Source: Oscillospiraceae bacterium (GTDB taxonomy: Bacteria > Bacillota > Clostridia > Oscillospirales > Ruminococcaceae). From it: a stretch of 9,708 bases of DNA. The position numbers were made by a program, and so were the translations under genes. The notes below the pieces were generated by a model. That model worked only from the letters and a program-made list of their open reading frames with translations. It did no database searches and had not been told where the DNA came from. Within the stretch, counting starts at the first letter, position 1. The number at the start of each line of letters is the position of its first letter. This document shows, in pieces, positions 1 to 6,779 of the stretch. Location: the NCBI GenBank assembly GCA_020024475.1, contig JAHHTS010000085.1:1-9708 (forward strand). Direction: 5' to 3'.

Positions 1-254
1 GTTTATTAAGAGCTTAAAATAAATTTATTTTAGAAAATTTTTTATATCTAATCCAATGATATTAATTAAAATAAAGTTTAGAAAGTGATACAAATTATGT
101 AAAATACTTAACAACACATTATCTCATAATAAATAAAAATAATTATTGTTAAACTCAATTTGTAAATAATATGACTTAAAATTATCAGCTATTTGTTTTA
201 AATGAAATAACGTTTATATAACAATTATAGTAAAAGTAATATTATTTTATCAGC
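1..254. other. AT-rich leader region without a recognisable gene
   Basis: I see no coding region, RNA gene or remnant here on either strand. The only structure is a perfect 18-bp palindrome made solely of A and T (15-32), which could arise by chance in sequence this AT-rich. The short word TTATCAGCT occurs twice (about 186 and 247), the second copy just upstream of the promoter at 255. No meaning can be assigned to it. Confidence 0.5.
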
Positions 255-283
255 TTGAGTAATATTTTCTTCTATGGTATAAT
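255..283 (+). promoter_or_regulatory. Vegetative (sigma-A type) promoter of the GT39 gene
   Basis: The -35 box is TTGAGT (255-260) and the -10 box is a perfect TATAAT (278-283), separated by exactly 17 bp. The ribosome binding site AAGGAG (300-305) and the ATG at 318 follow at a normal leader distance. This is the best promoter upstream of the glycosyltransferase gene and suggests constitutive expression as a single-gene unit. Confidence 0.75.
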
Positions 284-317
284 TTTTTTGTATTTTGACA
301 AGGAGCTTATAATTTAA

Positions 318-1982
318 ATGATATCCAATTTCTTCGCTAATTATAACTATGACATTCTTTCGTATATGAGAATAGTCAATATTTTTGCAGTAGCAACTAT
401 ATTTTTGCTATATTTTTTTGCGCTGAAAAAGCAAAATAATGTGAATAATTTTAATAACAATAATAATTTTATTTATATATCTTTAGCAATAATAACATTT
501 GTTGGCGCTTTTTTAAGAATTTATCGTATAAATGAAATTCCTTTATCTCTAGCTCCTGATGAAGCTAGTGTATTCTATGATGCGATATGTCTTACTGATT
601 ATGGAACTAACAGACATGGGGAAGTAAATGCTGTTTATTTTAATACATGGGAATTTGCGGGACAGAGTCCAGTAATGGCGAATTTTGCCTCATTTTTTAT
701 GAGAATATTTGGTAAAAATCTTATTACTTTACGAATGTCACAAGCTGTTCCTGCAATTTTAACAATAGTTTTGATATTCTTCATTGCCAAAAAACTTTTC
801 GATTCTTTTACTGCCATTATCTGTTGTGGTATATTAGCTATAAGTCCATGGCATATTATGATGAGCCGATGGGCTTTGGATTGCAATTTATCAGCCTTTT
901 TTGTCATGTTGGCCATTTGTACTTTAGTGTATTCATTTGATGAAAATGGTAAAATTAACAATATGTTTTATATGTTTTGCGTTTTTACGGGGATTTCATT
1001 ATACACTTATGCACCTACAAATATACTGATGTTTAGCTTCATTATTTTATTATATTTGTATATATTTTTTACAAAGAAAATCAATTACAAAATATTTATA
1101 CCAGCCAACATTATTCTTGCATTGATAGCTTTGCCTATGATATATTTTGTTCTTGTTAATACTTTAGGATTTCCACCATTAAAAACAAATTTTATAACTA
1201 TTCCTTATATGGAGCATTTCAGGTCAGGCGATATTGACATAAATATATTTAAAAATATCACTTCTATTTTTCAATATCTGTTTTCTCCGTCAAATAGACT
1301 TGTTGTCCTTCCGCAATTTTCTTTGATGTATTTGTTCTCGGCGGTATTTTTTATCTATGGATTTTTATCCACTTTAAAGAATTTTAACAAATATTATATC
1401 TTGTTATTTTTCACTTTAGGATGCTTTATTCAGCTAGGATCCGTAAATCATAGTGGTTTATGGATTTTTGTAAATTTCGCATCAGTATTACCGCTTTTCA
1501 TAGGTTTTTCTATCGCTAATCTTATGAGAAAATCAAAACCTTCAGTTTTTATTGTCCCTATATTATATTCGATTAGTCTTGTAATGTTCATGTATGCTTA
1601 CTTTGTTGTATTTCCTGAACCAGCAGGGTCTAAAGTTTCTGCGGACGAAAATGGAGCAGTAAAATTTGCGATAGAATTGAATGTTGACAAAGTTTATATG
1701 ACTATGTATAACGGTACTTGTGATGCGTTTATTTATGTGGCTTTGAACAATCAAGACTCTCCTGAACAATATGCAAAAAATATTATTTTAAATAGTGATT
1801 ATGAACCATGGAATCATGTGAAACAATACGATAACTTTATATTTGATGAAGAGTTGTCAACTCATATAAATGAAGATAATGTAGCCTTTATTCTATATAA
1901 TCCTTTGGATTCAATACAGAATTTTATTGACCATGAATATAAAATACAGAATTTTAAATTTTTTTCTGTTGCATATAAATAA
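318..1982 (+). CDS. Polytopic membrane glycosyltransferase, GT39/ArnT-PMT type
   Basis: This 554-residue integral membrane protein has about 10 to 12 hydrophobic segments and a soluble tail from about residue 435. Enzymes of this superfamily transfer a sugar from a polyprenyl-phosphate donor to a protein, lipid or cell-wall acceptor on the outer face of the membrane. Supporting signs are an early hydrophobic segment followed by an acidic pair in the first outer loop (APDEAS, Asp81-Glu82), the usual position of the catalytic acid, and the segment SPWHIMMSRW (176-185), typical of the family. The substrate cannot be read from the sequence. A run of asparagines (about 40-50) lies in the first cytoplasmic linker. 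AAGGAG at 300-305 precedes the ATG by 12 bp. The gene is monocistronic, with its own promoter and a terminator 62 bp beyond the stop. It is intact despite A6 and T7 runs, unlike most other genes here. Confidence 0.8.
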   Translation: MISNFFANYNYDILSYMRIVNIFAVATIFLLYFFALKKQNNVNNFNNNNNFIYISLAIITFVGAFLRIYRINEIPLSLAPDEASVFYDAICLTDYGTNRHGEVNAVYFNTWEFAGQSPVMANFASFFMRIFGKNLITLRMSQAVPAILTIVLIFFIAKKLFDSFTAIICCGILAISPWHIMMSRWALDCNLSAFFVMLAICTLVYSFDENGKINNMFYMFCVFTGISLYTYAPTNILMFSFIILLYLYIFFTKKINYKIFIPANIILALIALPMIYFVLVNTLGFPPLKTNFITIPYMEHFRSGDIDINIFKNITSIFQYLFSPSNRLVVLPQFSLMYLFSAVFFIYGFLSTLKNFNKYYILLFFTLGCFIQLGSVNHSGLWIFVNFASVLPLFIGFSIANLMRKSKPSVFIVPILYSISLVMFMYAYFVVFPEPAGSKVSADENGAVKFAIELNVDKVYMTMYNGTCDAFIYVALNNQDSPEQYAKNIILNSDYEPWNHVKQYDNFIFDEELSTHINEDNVAFILYNPLDSIQNFIDHEYKIQNFKFFSVAYK

Positions 1983-2041
1983 TATTAAATATTGTTTATT
2001 TAAGTTATAATATTTTTCTTAAACTTTAAAAATTTATGATG

Positions 2042-2079
2042 AATAACTGACTTCAAATTTTATGAAGTCAGTTATTTTT
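2042..2079 (+). terminator. Rho-independent terminator of the GT39 gene
   Basis: A perfect stem (TAACTGACTTCA at 2044-2055 pairing with 2063-2074, extendable by two A-T pairs) has a 7-nt AT-only loop and is followed directly by a T run (2075-2079). It sits 62 bp after the GT39 stop codon. The A-rich left side means it could also act weakly in the opposite direction. Confidence 0.85.
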
Positions 2080-2116
2080 CAAAAAAGATGTAATAGAACA
2101 AACAAAAAGGCAATAA

Positions 2117-2248
2117 ATGATGAAAAAATTTGCAATCGCAAGTGTATATCAATATGGTGGTATACTCAGTTTACACAAAATAAGAAAAGAAGCAAAAACT
2201 TATGAAAACTCTATTGCAAGAGTTTACGAAATCACATTTAATAAATAG
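2117..2248 (+). CDS. Small ORF, 43 residues, unknown
   Basis: A reading frame of 43 codons starts at ATG 2117 (a second ATG follows directly), with AAAAAGG at 2104-2110 as a plausible ribosome binding site. The product would be basic at the start (MMKKF), moderately hydrophobic in the middle (SVYQYGGILSLHKIRKEAK), and end in TFNK. I recognise no family. It could be a real small protein or the tail of a decayed gene, because the surrounding 500 bp show other broken pieces. Codon use looks protein-like, which is the main reason to list it. Confidence 0.35.
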   Translation: MMKKFAIASVYQYGGILSLHKIRKEAKTYENSIARVYEITFNK

Positions 2249-2302
2249 TAATCGAGACTCAAAAAAAGTATAGTTTTGATGTTATAGTAAGCTAGATTCT
2301 TT

Positions 2303-2380
2303 ATGTCTGACTTCAAAATTAACAATATTGTAAAAACAGCTAAAGTGACTGTTATTCTTCTCGAAAATGAAGATAATTAA
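2303..2380 (+). CDS. Very short ORF (25 residues), possible gene tail
   Basis: ATG 2303 opens a 25-codon frame ending in VTVILLENEDN, directly upstream of a strong terminator hairpin. There is no good ribosome binding site before the ATG. The alternating hydrophobic pattern KVTVILLE looks like the last strand of a folded protein, so this may be the surviving 3' end of a lost gene and not an independent peptide. I do not recognise it. Confidence 0.2.
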   Translation: MSDFKINNIVKTAKVTVILLENEDN

Positions 2381-2390
2381 TTGAAAGGTG

Positions 2391-2426
2391 AGCACAGGCA
2401 GGTTATTTTTCTCCTGTGCTTATTTT
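2391..2426 (+). terminator. Rho-independent terminator
   Basis: AGCACAGG (2391-2398) pairs perfectly with CCTGTGCT (2413-2420) around a 14-nt loop, and TATTTT follows. The stem is GC-richer than its surroundings, which supports a selected terminator. It closes the transcription unit containing the two small ORFs and insulates the DUF2599 gene downstream. Confidence 0.7.
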
Positions 2427-2614
2427 ACATGTGTATAGGTTCATAAATTTTGTATGTTTGTAACCTTTGTCGTTTATTTGAGTGTTTGTATTGAATAATA
2501 GTATGTGTGGAACATTTTTGTTTGTTAAAATAAACAAATAGCATCTAAAAAATTATTGCAATCAACGATTTTTTAAGCTGAATAGCAAAAACTATTTAAA
2601 ATATAAGGTTTTGA
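2427..2614. other. Intergenic stretch before the DUF2599 gene
   Basis: No coding frame is supported here. A small AT hairpin (TTTGTTT at 2517-2523 with AAACAAA at 2532-2538) is the only structure. The end of the region leads into an extended -10 promoter. Nothing else is recognisable. Confidence 0.4.
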
Positions 2615-2623
2615 TGCTATAAT
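2595..2623 (+). promoter_or_regulatory. Extended -10 promoter of the DUF2599 gene
   Basis: A perfect TATAAT (2618-2623) is preceded by TGC, making an extended -10 element. The hexamer 17 bp upstream (TTTAAA, 2595-2600) is a poor -35 box, as is common with extended -10 promoters. A strong ribosome binding site follows at 2638-2646. A similar string, GTTTTGATG(T/C)TATA(G/A)T, occurs near 2273, which may mark a second copy of this promoter type. Confidence 0.6.
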
Positions 2624-2653
2624 GAAAATACAATATAAAGGAGGGGTACTCCA

Positions 2654-3522
2654 ATGGAACAAGAAGTCGAATTACAAATTAAATCAATGATGAATTTAGT
2701 AAAAAGGTTGTAGCGATTATTTTGAGCTGTACTTTTATGTTTATCATTATTCCATTGAATGCTTTTGCATTAGAAAATGATATGAAACCAATTTTTCTTT
2801 CTTCTGAAGTTGGTTCATTTAGTGCTCAAATAAAAGTACAACCAAGAATTTCAATTTTTGCAACAAATAAGGAGCGTAACCAAAATATTAAAGAAATTGA
2901 AAATGAAGTTGAAATAGAAACCCCAGTCCATTTAAATGATAAAACTACTATTGTTCTTGATATCATAAGTGATGCATATTTATTAAAAAAGAAAAATGAT
3001 AGCTCTGATGATAATATAATTTTAATTTATGGTGAAGACGGTTTCCTTATTGGTGCGGTGGAGCAATCTTATGTAACAGATTGTAACGGAAATGTAGAAA
3101 AAGTAAATTATGTAGTTAATAGTGATACTATTGAATGTATGCATGAAACTTAAGGAACTATGAGTACTCGAATATATGTACCAAAAGATTGGACTTATTA
3201 TTTTTCTAAACGAGGTTATAATCCAAAAGATACAGAAATCTATCATGATTTTTATATGGAAATTAAAAGATTGAATTTCAATACAGACAGTGCGGCAGGA
3301 TTTTCTACATTAGAAATGTCGTGGGATGCAATCAATAAAGAAATGAGATCATATTTAACAGGACAAGACAATGTTTTGTGGGTGAATAATATAAATAAAT
3401 TATATAACCAATATAAATTTCATTTCCATTTTGCTATACAAAAAGAGAATGTTTGGAATCTTGAATCATGGAGAGCAGATGTGCCTTGTCTAGCTGTTGT
3501 TGCTGCAAAATGTAACCCTTGA
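2654..3522 (+). pseudogene. Secreted DUF2599-type protein, broken by frameshift and stop
   Basis: Adding one A to the A5 run at 2701-2705 joins ATG 2654, which follows a strong AAAGGAGGGG site by 7 nt, to the frame ending at 3522. The restored start gives a classic signal peptide: Lys-Lys, hydrophobic core VVAIILSCTFMFIIIPL, then cleavage after NAFA. As it stands, ATG 2654 gives only 19 codons, and the long frame has just a TTG at 2722 without a ribosome binding site. A TAA (3151-3153) interrupts the same frame; coding resumes two codons later. The C-terminal part has features I associate with DUF2599: LYNQYKFHFHFA, WNLESWRAD and a terminal CNP. The function of that family is unknown. Restored length is about 289 residues. 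The thioredoxin-like gene follows 47 bp downstream. Two lesions suggest a pseudogene, but phase variation at the A run cannot be excluded. Confidence 0.65.
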
Positions 3523-3569
3523 TAATATAATAGTATGGAATTATATTGATGATATACAGAGGTGAATCA

Positions 3570-3668
3570 ATGAATAAAAAAACAATCATAAAAAACAAAA
3601 ATATTTGGCTTTTCATATATATTTCCATTTTAATTGGACTGAATAATTGGCTGACAAAAAAAGTATAA
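3570..3668 (+). CDS. 32-residue ORF: out-of-frame N-terminus of the thioredoxin-like gene
   Basis: ATG 3570 is preceded by AGAGGTG at 3558-3564, the best translation start in this area. The frame encodes a basic start (MNKKTIIKNK) and one hydrophobic segment (IWLFIYISILIGL), then ends at TAA 3666. It overlaps the next frame. One extra A in the A7 run at 3656-3662 would fuse the two seamlessly (LTKK followed by SIIEG). It is therefore most likely the true beginning of the following gene, although a separate one-helix peptide is possible. Confidence 0.5.
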   Translation: MNKKTIIKNKNIWLFIYISILIGLNNWLTKKV

Positions 3669-4318
3669 TTGAAGGTTCTAAATTATATACTTTATTACAA
3701 GAAACAATGTTGTTTGGTCCTACGCCTAAAATGGAAAGCACTGTTAAGAATTTCTTAATACGGACTCCTGTTTGGGGAATTGTTTTATTGGTTTTACTTG
3801 TATGCGTGTTATTTACGGATAATAATTTTTTGACAACAAATGAATTGACAAGAGTATCAAAATATATAGTTATACCATTTTCCTTTGTATTTACAGTGTA
3901 TATATTATATGCAACTATGGATTTGATTAATACTCAGAATACAATAATTAATTTTCAACACCATAACAATTGCTTATCAGATATTTCATTAGATACTCTT
4001 TCTAATCTTAAGGTTCAAGAAAAAAATGCTATAATCTATATTGAAAAGGATGATTGTCCATACTGTGACAAAGTAACTAATAAAATTGACAATATAGCAT
4101 ATGCGAATGATATTATAATTTATAAATATGATACAATTTATGATAATAAAACAAGAAAAGAAAAACTTTACAGTGTATTAAATGAATTAAATGTAGATCA
4201 AGTACCTTGTGTTGTGATTATAAAAGATAGTAATGTTTATAAAACATACAATTACGAGGAGATAAGTAACGGTATATTGTATGAAGATGTAGAAAATTAT
4301 GTTGAGTGGAATAGTTAA
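3647..4318 (+). CDS. Membrane protein with thioredoxin-like CPYC domain
   Basis: The 223-residue frame has two transmembrane segments (about 41-58 and 73-92) followed by a thioredoxin-fold domain. The domain shows strand AIIYIEKDD, the active-site motif CPYC (137-140) with a helix after it, and the cis-proline loop QVPCVVII (Pro187). Such proteins reduce, form or shuffle disulfides. The arrangement recalls bacteriocin transport accessory proteins, but I cannot assign it to that group. The TTG at 3647 lacks a ribosome binding site, and a stop lies directly upstream at 3644. The genuine start is probably ATG 3570, reached if the A7 run at 3656-3662 had one more A, giving about 249 residues and three membrane segments. 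It follows the secreted DUF2599 gene closely and shares its promoter by inference. Membrane topology, and so the side on which CPYC works, is unresolved. Confidence 0.65.
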   Translation: MADKKSIIEGSKLYTLLQETMLFGPTPKMESTVKNFLIRTPVWGIVLLVLLVCVLFTDNNFLTTNELTRVSKYIVIPFSFVFTVYILYATMDLINTQNTIINFQHHNNCLSDISLDTLSNLKVQEKNAIIYIEKDDCPYCDKVTNKIDNIAYANDIIIYKYDTIYDNKTRKEKLYSVLNELNVDQVPCVVIIKDSNVYKTYNYEEISNGILYEDVENYVEWNS

Positions 4319-4382
4319 CTGTAATAGTTTATTTGTCTCAGAATGTAGTTATTTGATAGCTATTGCTTATTTTTTATAGCTT

Positions 4383-4637
4383 AACACCATTGATGGTGCA
4401 AGTACTTTATGTGATGAATTAGCTTTTGCTATAAAAACTTATGCCGTTGAAAATGCACCATATGAAATCAATTGTACTTAAAATCAAGTAGTATATGAAC
4501 ATGTACAATCTACTCAATTAAATCAAATGAAGAAAAACAAAATTGTCGATATGGTGCTTGTGAATAAAATATATGGGATATTTATTAATAATTATGATAT
4601 ATTATATATTTTGCTTCAAATAGATGAATTTATATAA
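4383..4637 (+). pseudogene. Coding relic of unknown family, interrupted by TAA
   Basis: A reading frame with protein-like composition runs from 4383 (NTIDGASTLCDELAFAIK and onward) to a TAA at 4479-4481, then continues in the same frame (NQVVYEHVQSTQLNQMKKNK, then IVDMVLVNKIYGIF) to a TAA at 4635. The two parts, 32 and 51 codons, read like one amphipathic, mostly helical protein. No start codon or ribosome binding site is present, so the 5' end is missing. I do not recognise the family. The alternative is chance open sequence, but the acidic and helical pattern makes a relic more likely. Confidence 0.35.
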
Positions 4638-4652
4638 TTCGAATTACGGTTA

Positions 4653-4681
4653 TTGACTTCAAAAGTTTTAAAAAGTATACT
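4653..4681 (+). promoter_or_regulatory. Strong sigma-A type promoter
   Basis: TTGACT (4653-4658) and TATACT (4676-4681) are separated by 17 bp, one of the best matches to the vegetative consensus in the window. It faces the lipoprotein gene at 4790, with a leader of about 100 nt. That leader holds a 16-codon ORF (4725-4775, starting MCPGEHSCPTLPY) without a recognisable ribosome binding site, which may be a relic or chance. Confidence 0.6.
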
Positions 4682-4789
4682 CAATACAAGAATATATATG
4701 TTTTGCCTATATGTAAATTTGAAAATGTGTCCTGGTGAACACAGTTGTCCTACACTACCATATGTCCATAAATAGTTTATACAAGCTTT

Positions 4790-5932
4790 GTGGATGTAAT
4801 CTCAATTAAAAAGAAACTGTTGGCGCTCATTGCGATATGCGTATTGGCATGTGCTTTATTATGTTTTATGATTCTCGTTACATCGTGTACAACATCGCAA
4901 AATGCACAATCTGATGGCACAGATAGTTCTTCTCTTTCCATTGAATCCTATCAATTTGAGAAAGATGTGTGCTCCGCCAATGAATACTTTGATGTGCAAG
5001 AGCTGGAATTTCCCAAATTGATTCATTCGTATACGCCATCGCCACTTGCTCCCATCACGCCAAATGAGATCCTTTTTCTTTTGTATGAGAATACACCTAT
5101 TCCAGTGTTTAAGGAAATTGGGCTCTTAAACGTATCATCGCAAGAATTTCAGAGTCTCATCGAAATTTCTCCTGATACAGAATTCCAATTAGAATATGCT
5201 GATGCCTCTATTATCGTTTATAAGGAAATTGATACGGTCTCTAATATTCTTACATTATGTTACTATAGTTTCAAGGATCAGCAATCTCATATGATTTATG
5301 CGTTTTCACACGAATATCCAAACACTAATAAAATTTTGGTATGGAATAACTGCATTTACTTTGATGACGTTGTAATTCAGGACGGGGAAGTAACCGATAC
5401 GGCGCTGTATCAATATGATATTACATCTGATCAGATTACCGTTTTTGCAGAGAGTACACAGCAACCACTTGCTTTTAAGGATAGTATTTTGTTTATACGC
5501 AACAATACTTCTGAGCATTTGTTCACACTGGAAACTAAGGAAAAAGCAGACCTGCTTACTTTGAGCTAAAGAATTAGTGGACTTGCATCATCAGGAGATA
5601 AATTGTATTCCGTGAACAACAAAGGATTTAGCTCCGAATATGGAACTATTTGGAATATTGTTTGCCTTTCTGATAACACTGAACTTCTCACGGCAAAAAT
5701 TTCCATTGATCAAATTGTAGTAGCTCAAGATGTTCTAGTCTCGAGAAACTTTATGCCTGAATATCCTACACTTTATTCCAGAGAGCATGACTGTTTTATG
5801 CGATTTGAAGATTTGGGAAAAAATTATAATACTTTCCTATTAGGAAATGAAGCAATCCTTTTATTAGCCTTAAACAATGACAATCCTGAAAAAGAGTATC
5901 AGACAAGATACTATCTGATCTCTTCTCGCTAA
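4790..5932 (+). pseudogene. Lipoprotein of unknown function split by one TAA
   Basis: The frame begins with a lipoprotein signal: Lys-Lys-Lys, hydrophobic core LLALIAICVLACALLCFMI and lipobox LVTSC (Cys33), so the mature protein would be lipid-anchored outside the membrane. It runs to a TAA at 5567-5569 and continues in the same frame (RISGLASSGDKLYSVNNKG and onward) to 5932, about 380 residues in all. The body is rich in short beta-type repeats with aromatic residues (ILVWNNCIYFDD, SILFIRN, KLYSVNN), suggesting a beta-propeller-like fold, but I cannot name a family. The stop could come from a CAA, AAA or GAA codon. The only available start, GTG 4790, has no ribosome binding site, and a stop lies upstream at 4769, so the 5' end may also be damaged. 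GC content is clearly higher than in the neighbours, pointing to a foreign origin. Confidence 0.6.
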
Positions 5933-5964
5933 TTTTTAAGGTTCTATTTTAATAATTAAATTAA

Positions 5965-6053
5965 TAAAGGCTATATACCTATTAATGAAGTGAACCTCAT
6001 TCGTTGGTTGTCCAACTTACGGAGTTCACTTCATTAGCAGTATGTAGCCTTTA
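5965..6053. repeat. 89-bp nested palindrome with IS3-like inner ends
   Basis: Three nested stems are visible. The outer arms TAAAGGCTATATAC (5965-5978) and GTATGTAGCCTTTA (6040-6053) match at 13 of 14 positions. The middle arms TAATGAAGTGAAC (5983-5995) and their perfect complement (6024-6036) give 13 bp. The inner GTTGG (6003-6007) and CCAAC (6012-6016) flank a TTGT loop. The inner 48 bp (5986-6033) read as two 22-bp ends, each beginning TGAAGTGAAC and ending GTTGG, which is the style of IS3/IS150-group termini, here head to head with 4 bp between. It may be a MITE, an IS remnant without its gene, or a bidirectional terminator for the lipoprotein gene. The outer arms favour a hairpin that folds in RNA. 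Confidence 0.65.
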
Positions 6054-6290
6054 CTACTTTAGAAGTATCTTTGATGTAGAATATAAACAAAGAATAAAAC
6101 AAAATCTCATAAGTTGACTTTTGAATATAAATAGAATACGAAATGTACAAAAGTAAACAGAGATACTTGTTATGCTCAATAAACTTATATGTGAAATGAA
6201 AAAAATAATACAATAAATACTTTTAGAGCATTAGAAATTTAAGTATCTAAATCTTTATTATCTAAATATGCAAAAATTGTAATAATATAA
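6054..6290. other. AT-rich intergenic stretch
   Basis: I see no gene or RNA here. A small hairpin (TACTT at 6055-6059, AAGTA at 6063-6067) directly follows the palindrome. The rest is low-complexity A/T sequence without ribosome binding sites or sustained reading frames. Confidence 0.4.
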
Positions 6291-6557
6291 CGGGTTCCGC
6301 AAGGTGTTTATATACTTGCTTATCCTATATACATTGAGGTGGTAGTACCGATTTCCCACAAAAAGCCAGACGGACATATCAAAGTCAAAGTTGAATTTGG
6401 CGAAGGTGAGGGAGAAGTTCCGTTTGATAATATTGCAAAAAGAGCAGAAAGTTACAAGCCCAAAGAATGAGTGATCTACAAAATGTTAAAGGAGTACATA
6501 AAAGCGAAATATGGCTTCAAAGTACATACCACATACATTATTGCCAGTAAATCTTAA
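6291..6557 (+). pseudogene. Relic resembling the tail of a RumA/RlmD-type methyltransferase
   Basis: An open frame from 6291 contains protein-like sequence from about 6351: ISHKKPDGHIKVKVEFGEGE, then GEVPFDNIAKRAESYKPKE. It meets TGA at 6468-6470 and continues in the same frame (VIYKMLKEYIKAKYGFKVHT, then TYIIASKS) to TAA 6555. The pattern YK-x-EYI-x-KYGFKVHT-x-YI resembles a short helical motif that I associate with the C-terminal end of 23S rRNA uracil methyltransferases and with small ORFs in clostridial mobile regions. That is recollection, not a search. The catalytic domain is absent, so this is a relic at best. The internal TGA and the truncated end support decay. Confidence 0.35.
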
Positions 6558-6779
6558 AAATGAGATTTTACTTTTAAAAATTTGCTGAAAAAGAAAGAAA
6601 ATATACCTTGCAAAACGGATTTTTAATTTATAAGGGTAGTTTGGAATTTTGAAATGAAAAAAACCACATAATTATATAAAAATAAAATTCTTAATCACAC
6701 TATTATATATTTTATTGTGATATTTCAAAAGCAAAGGATGCCGAAAACGGCAAAAATAAAAAAATACACGGATAAATAT
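6558..6779. other. Intergenic region upstream of the Fic gene
   Basis: No coding frame is supported. Near the right end, CGGCAAAAATA (6748-6758) and TATTTTGCCG (from 6784) form an imperfect inverted repeat that straddles the -35 box of the Fic promoter. A tight GCCG-AAAA-CGGC hairpin (6740-6751) overlaps its left arm. These could be regulator binding sites. Nothing else is recognisable. Confidence 0.4.

Noticed and set aside
15..32. Perfect 18-bp palindrome of A and T only
   Set aside because: There is no gene or promoter next to it and no loop or T-tail. Such palindromes are expected by chance at this base composition.
635..961. Reverse-strand open frame of 108 codons
   Set aside because: It is entirely inside the GT39 gene on the other strand and shows no protein-like motif or start signal.
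3022..3246. Reverse-strand open frame across the DUF2599 gene
   Set aside because: It is a shadow of the forward gene, with no start signals and an unlikely composition.
4358..4381. Terminator after the thioredoxin-like gene (AGCTAT pairing with ATAGCT)
   Set aside because: The stem is only 6 bp, mostly A-T, with a 12-nt loop, and the T run lies inside the loop and not after the stem.
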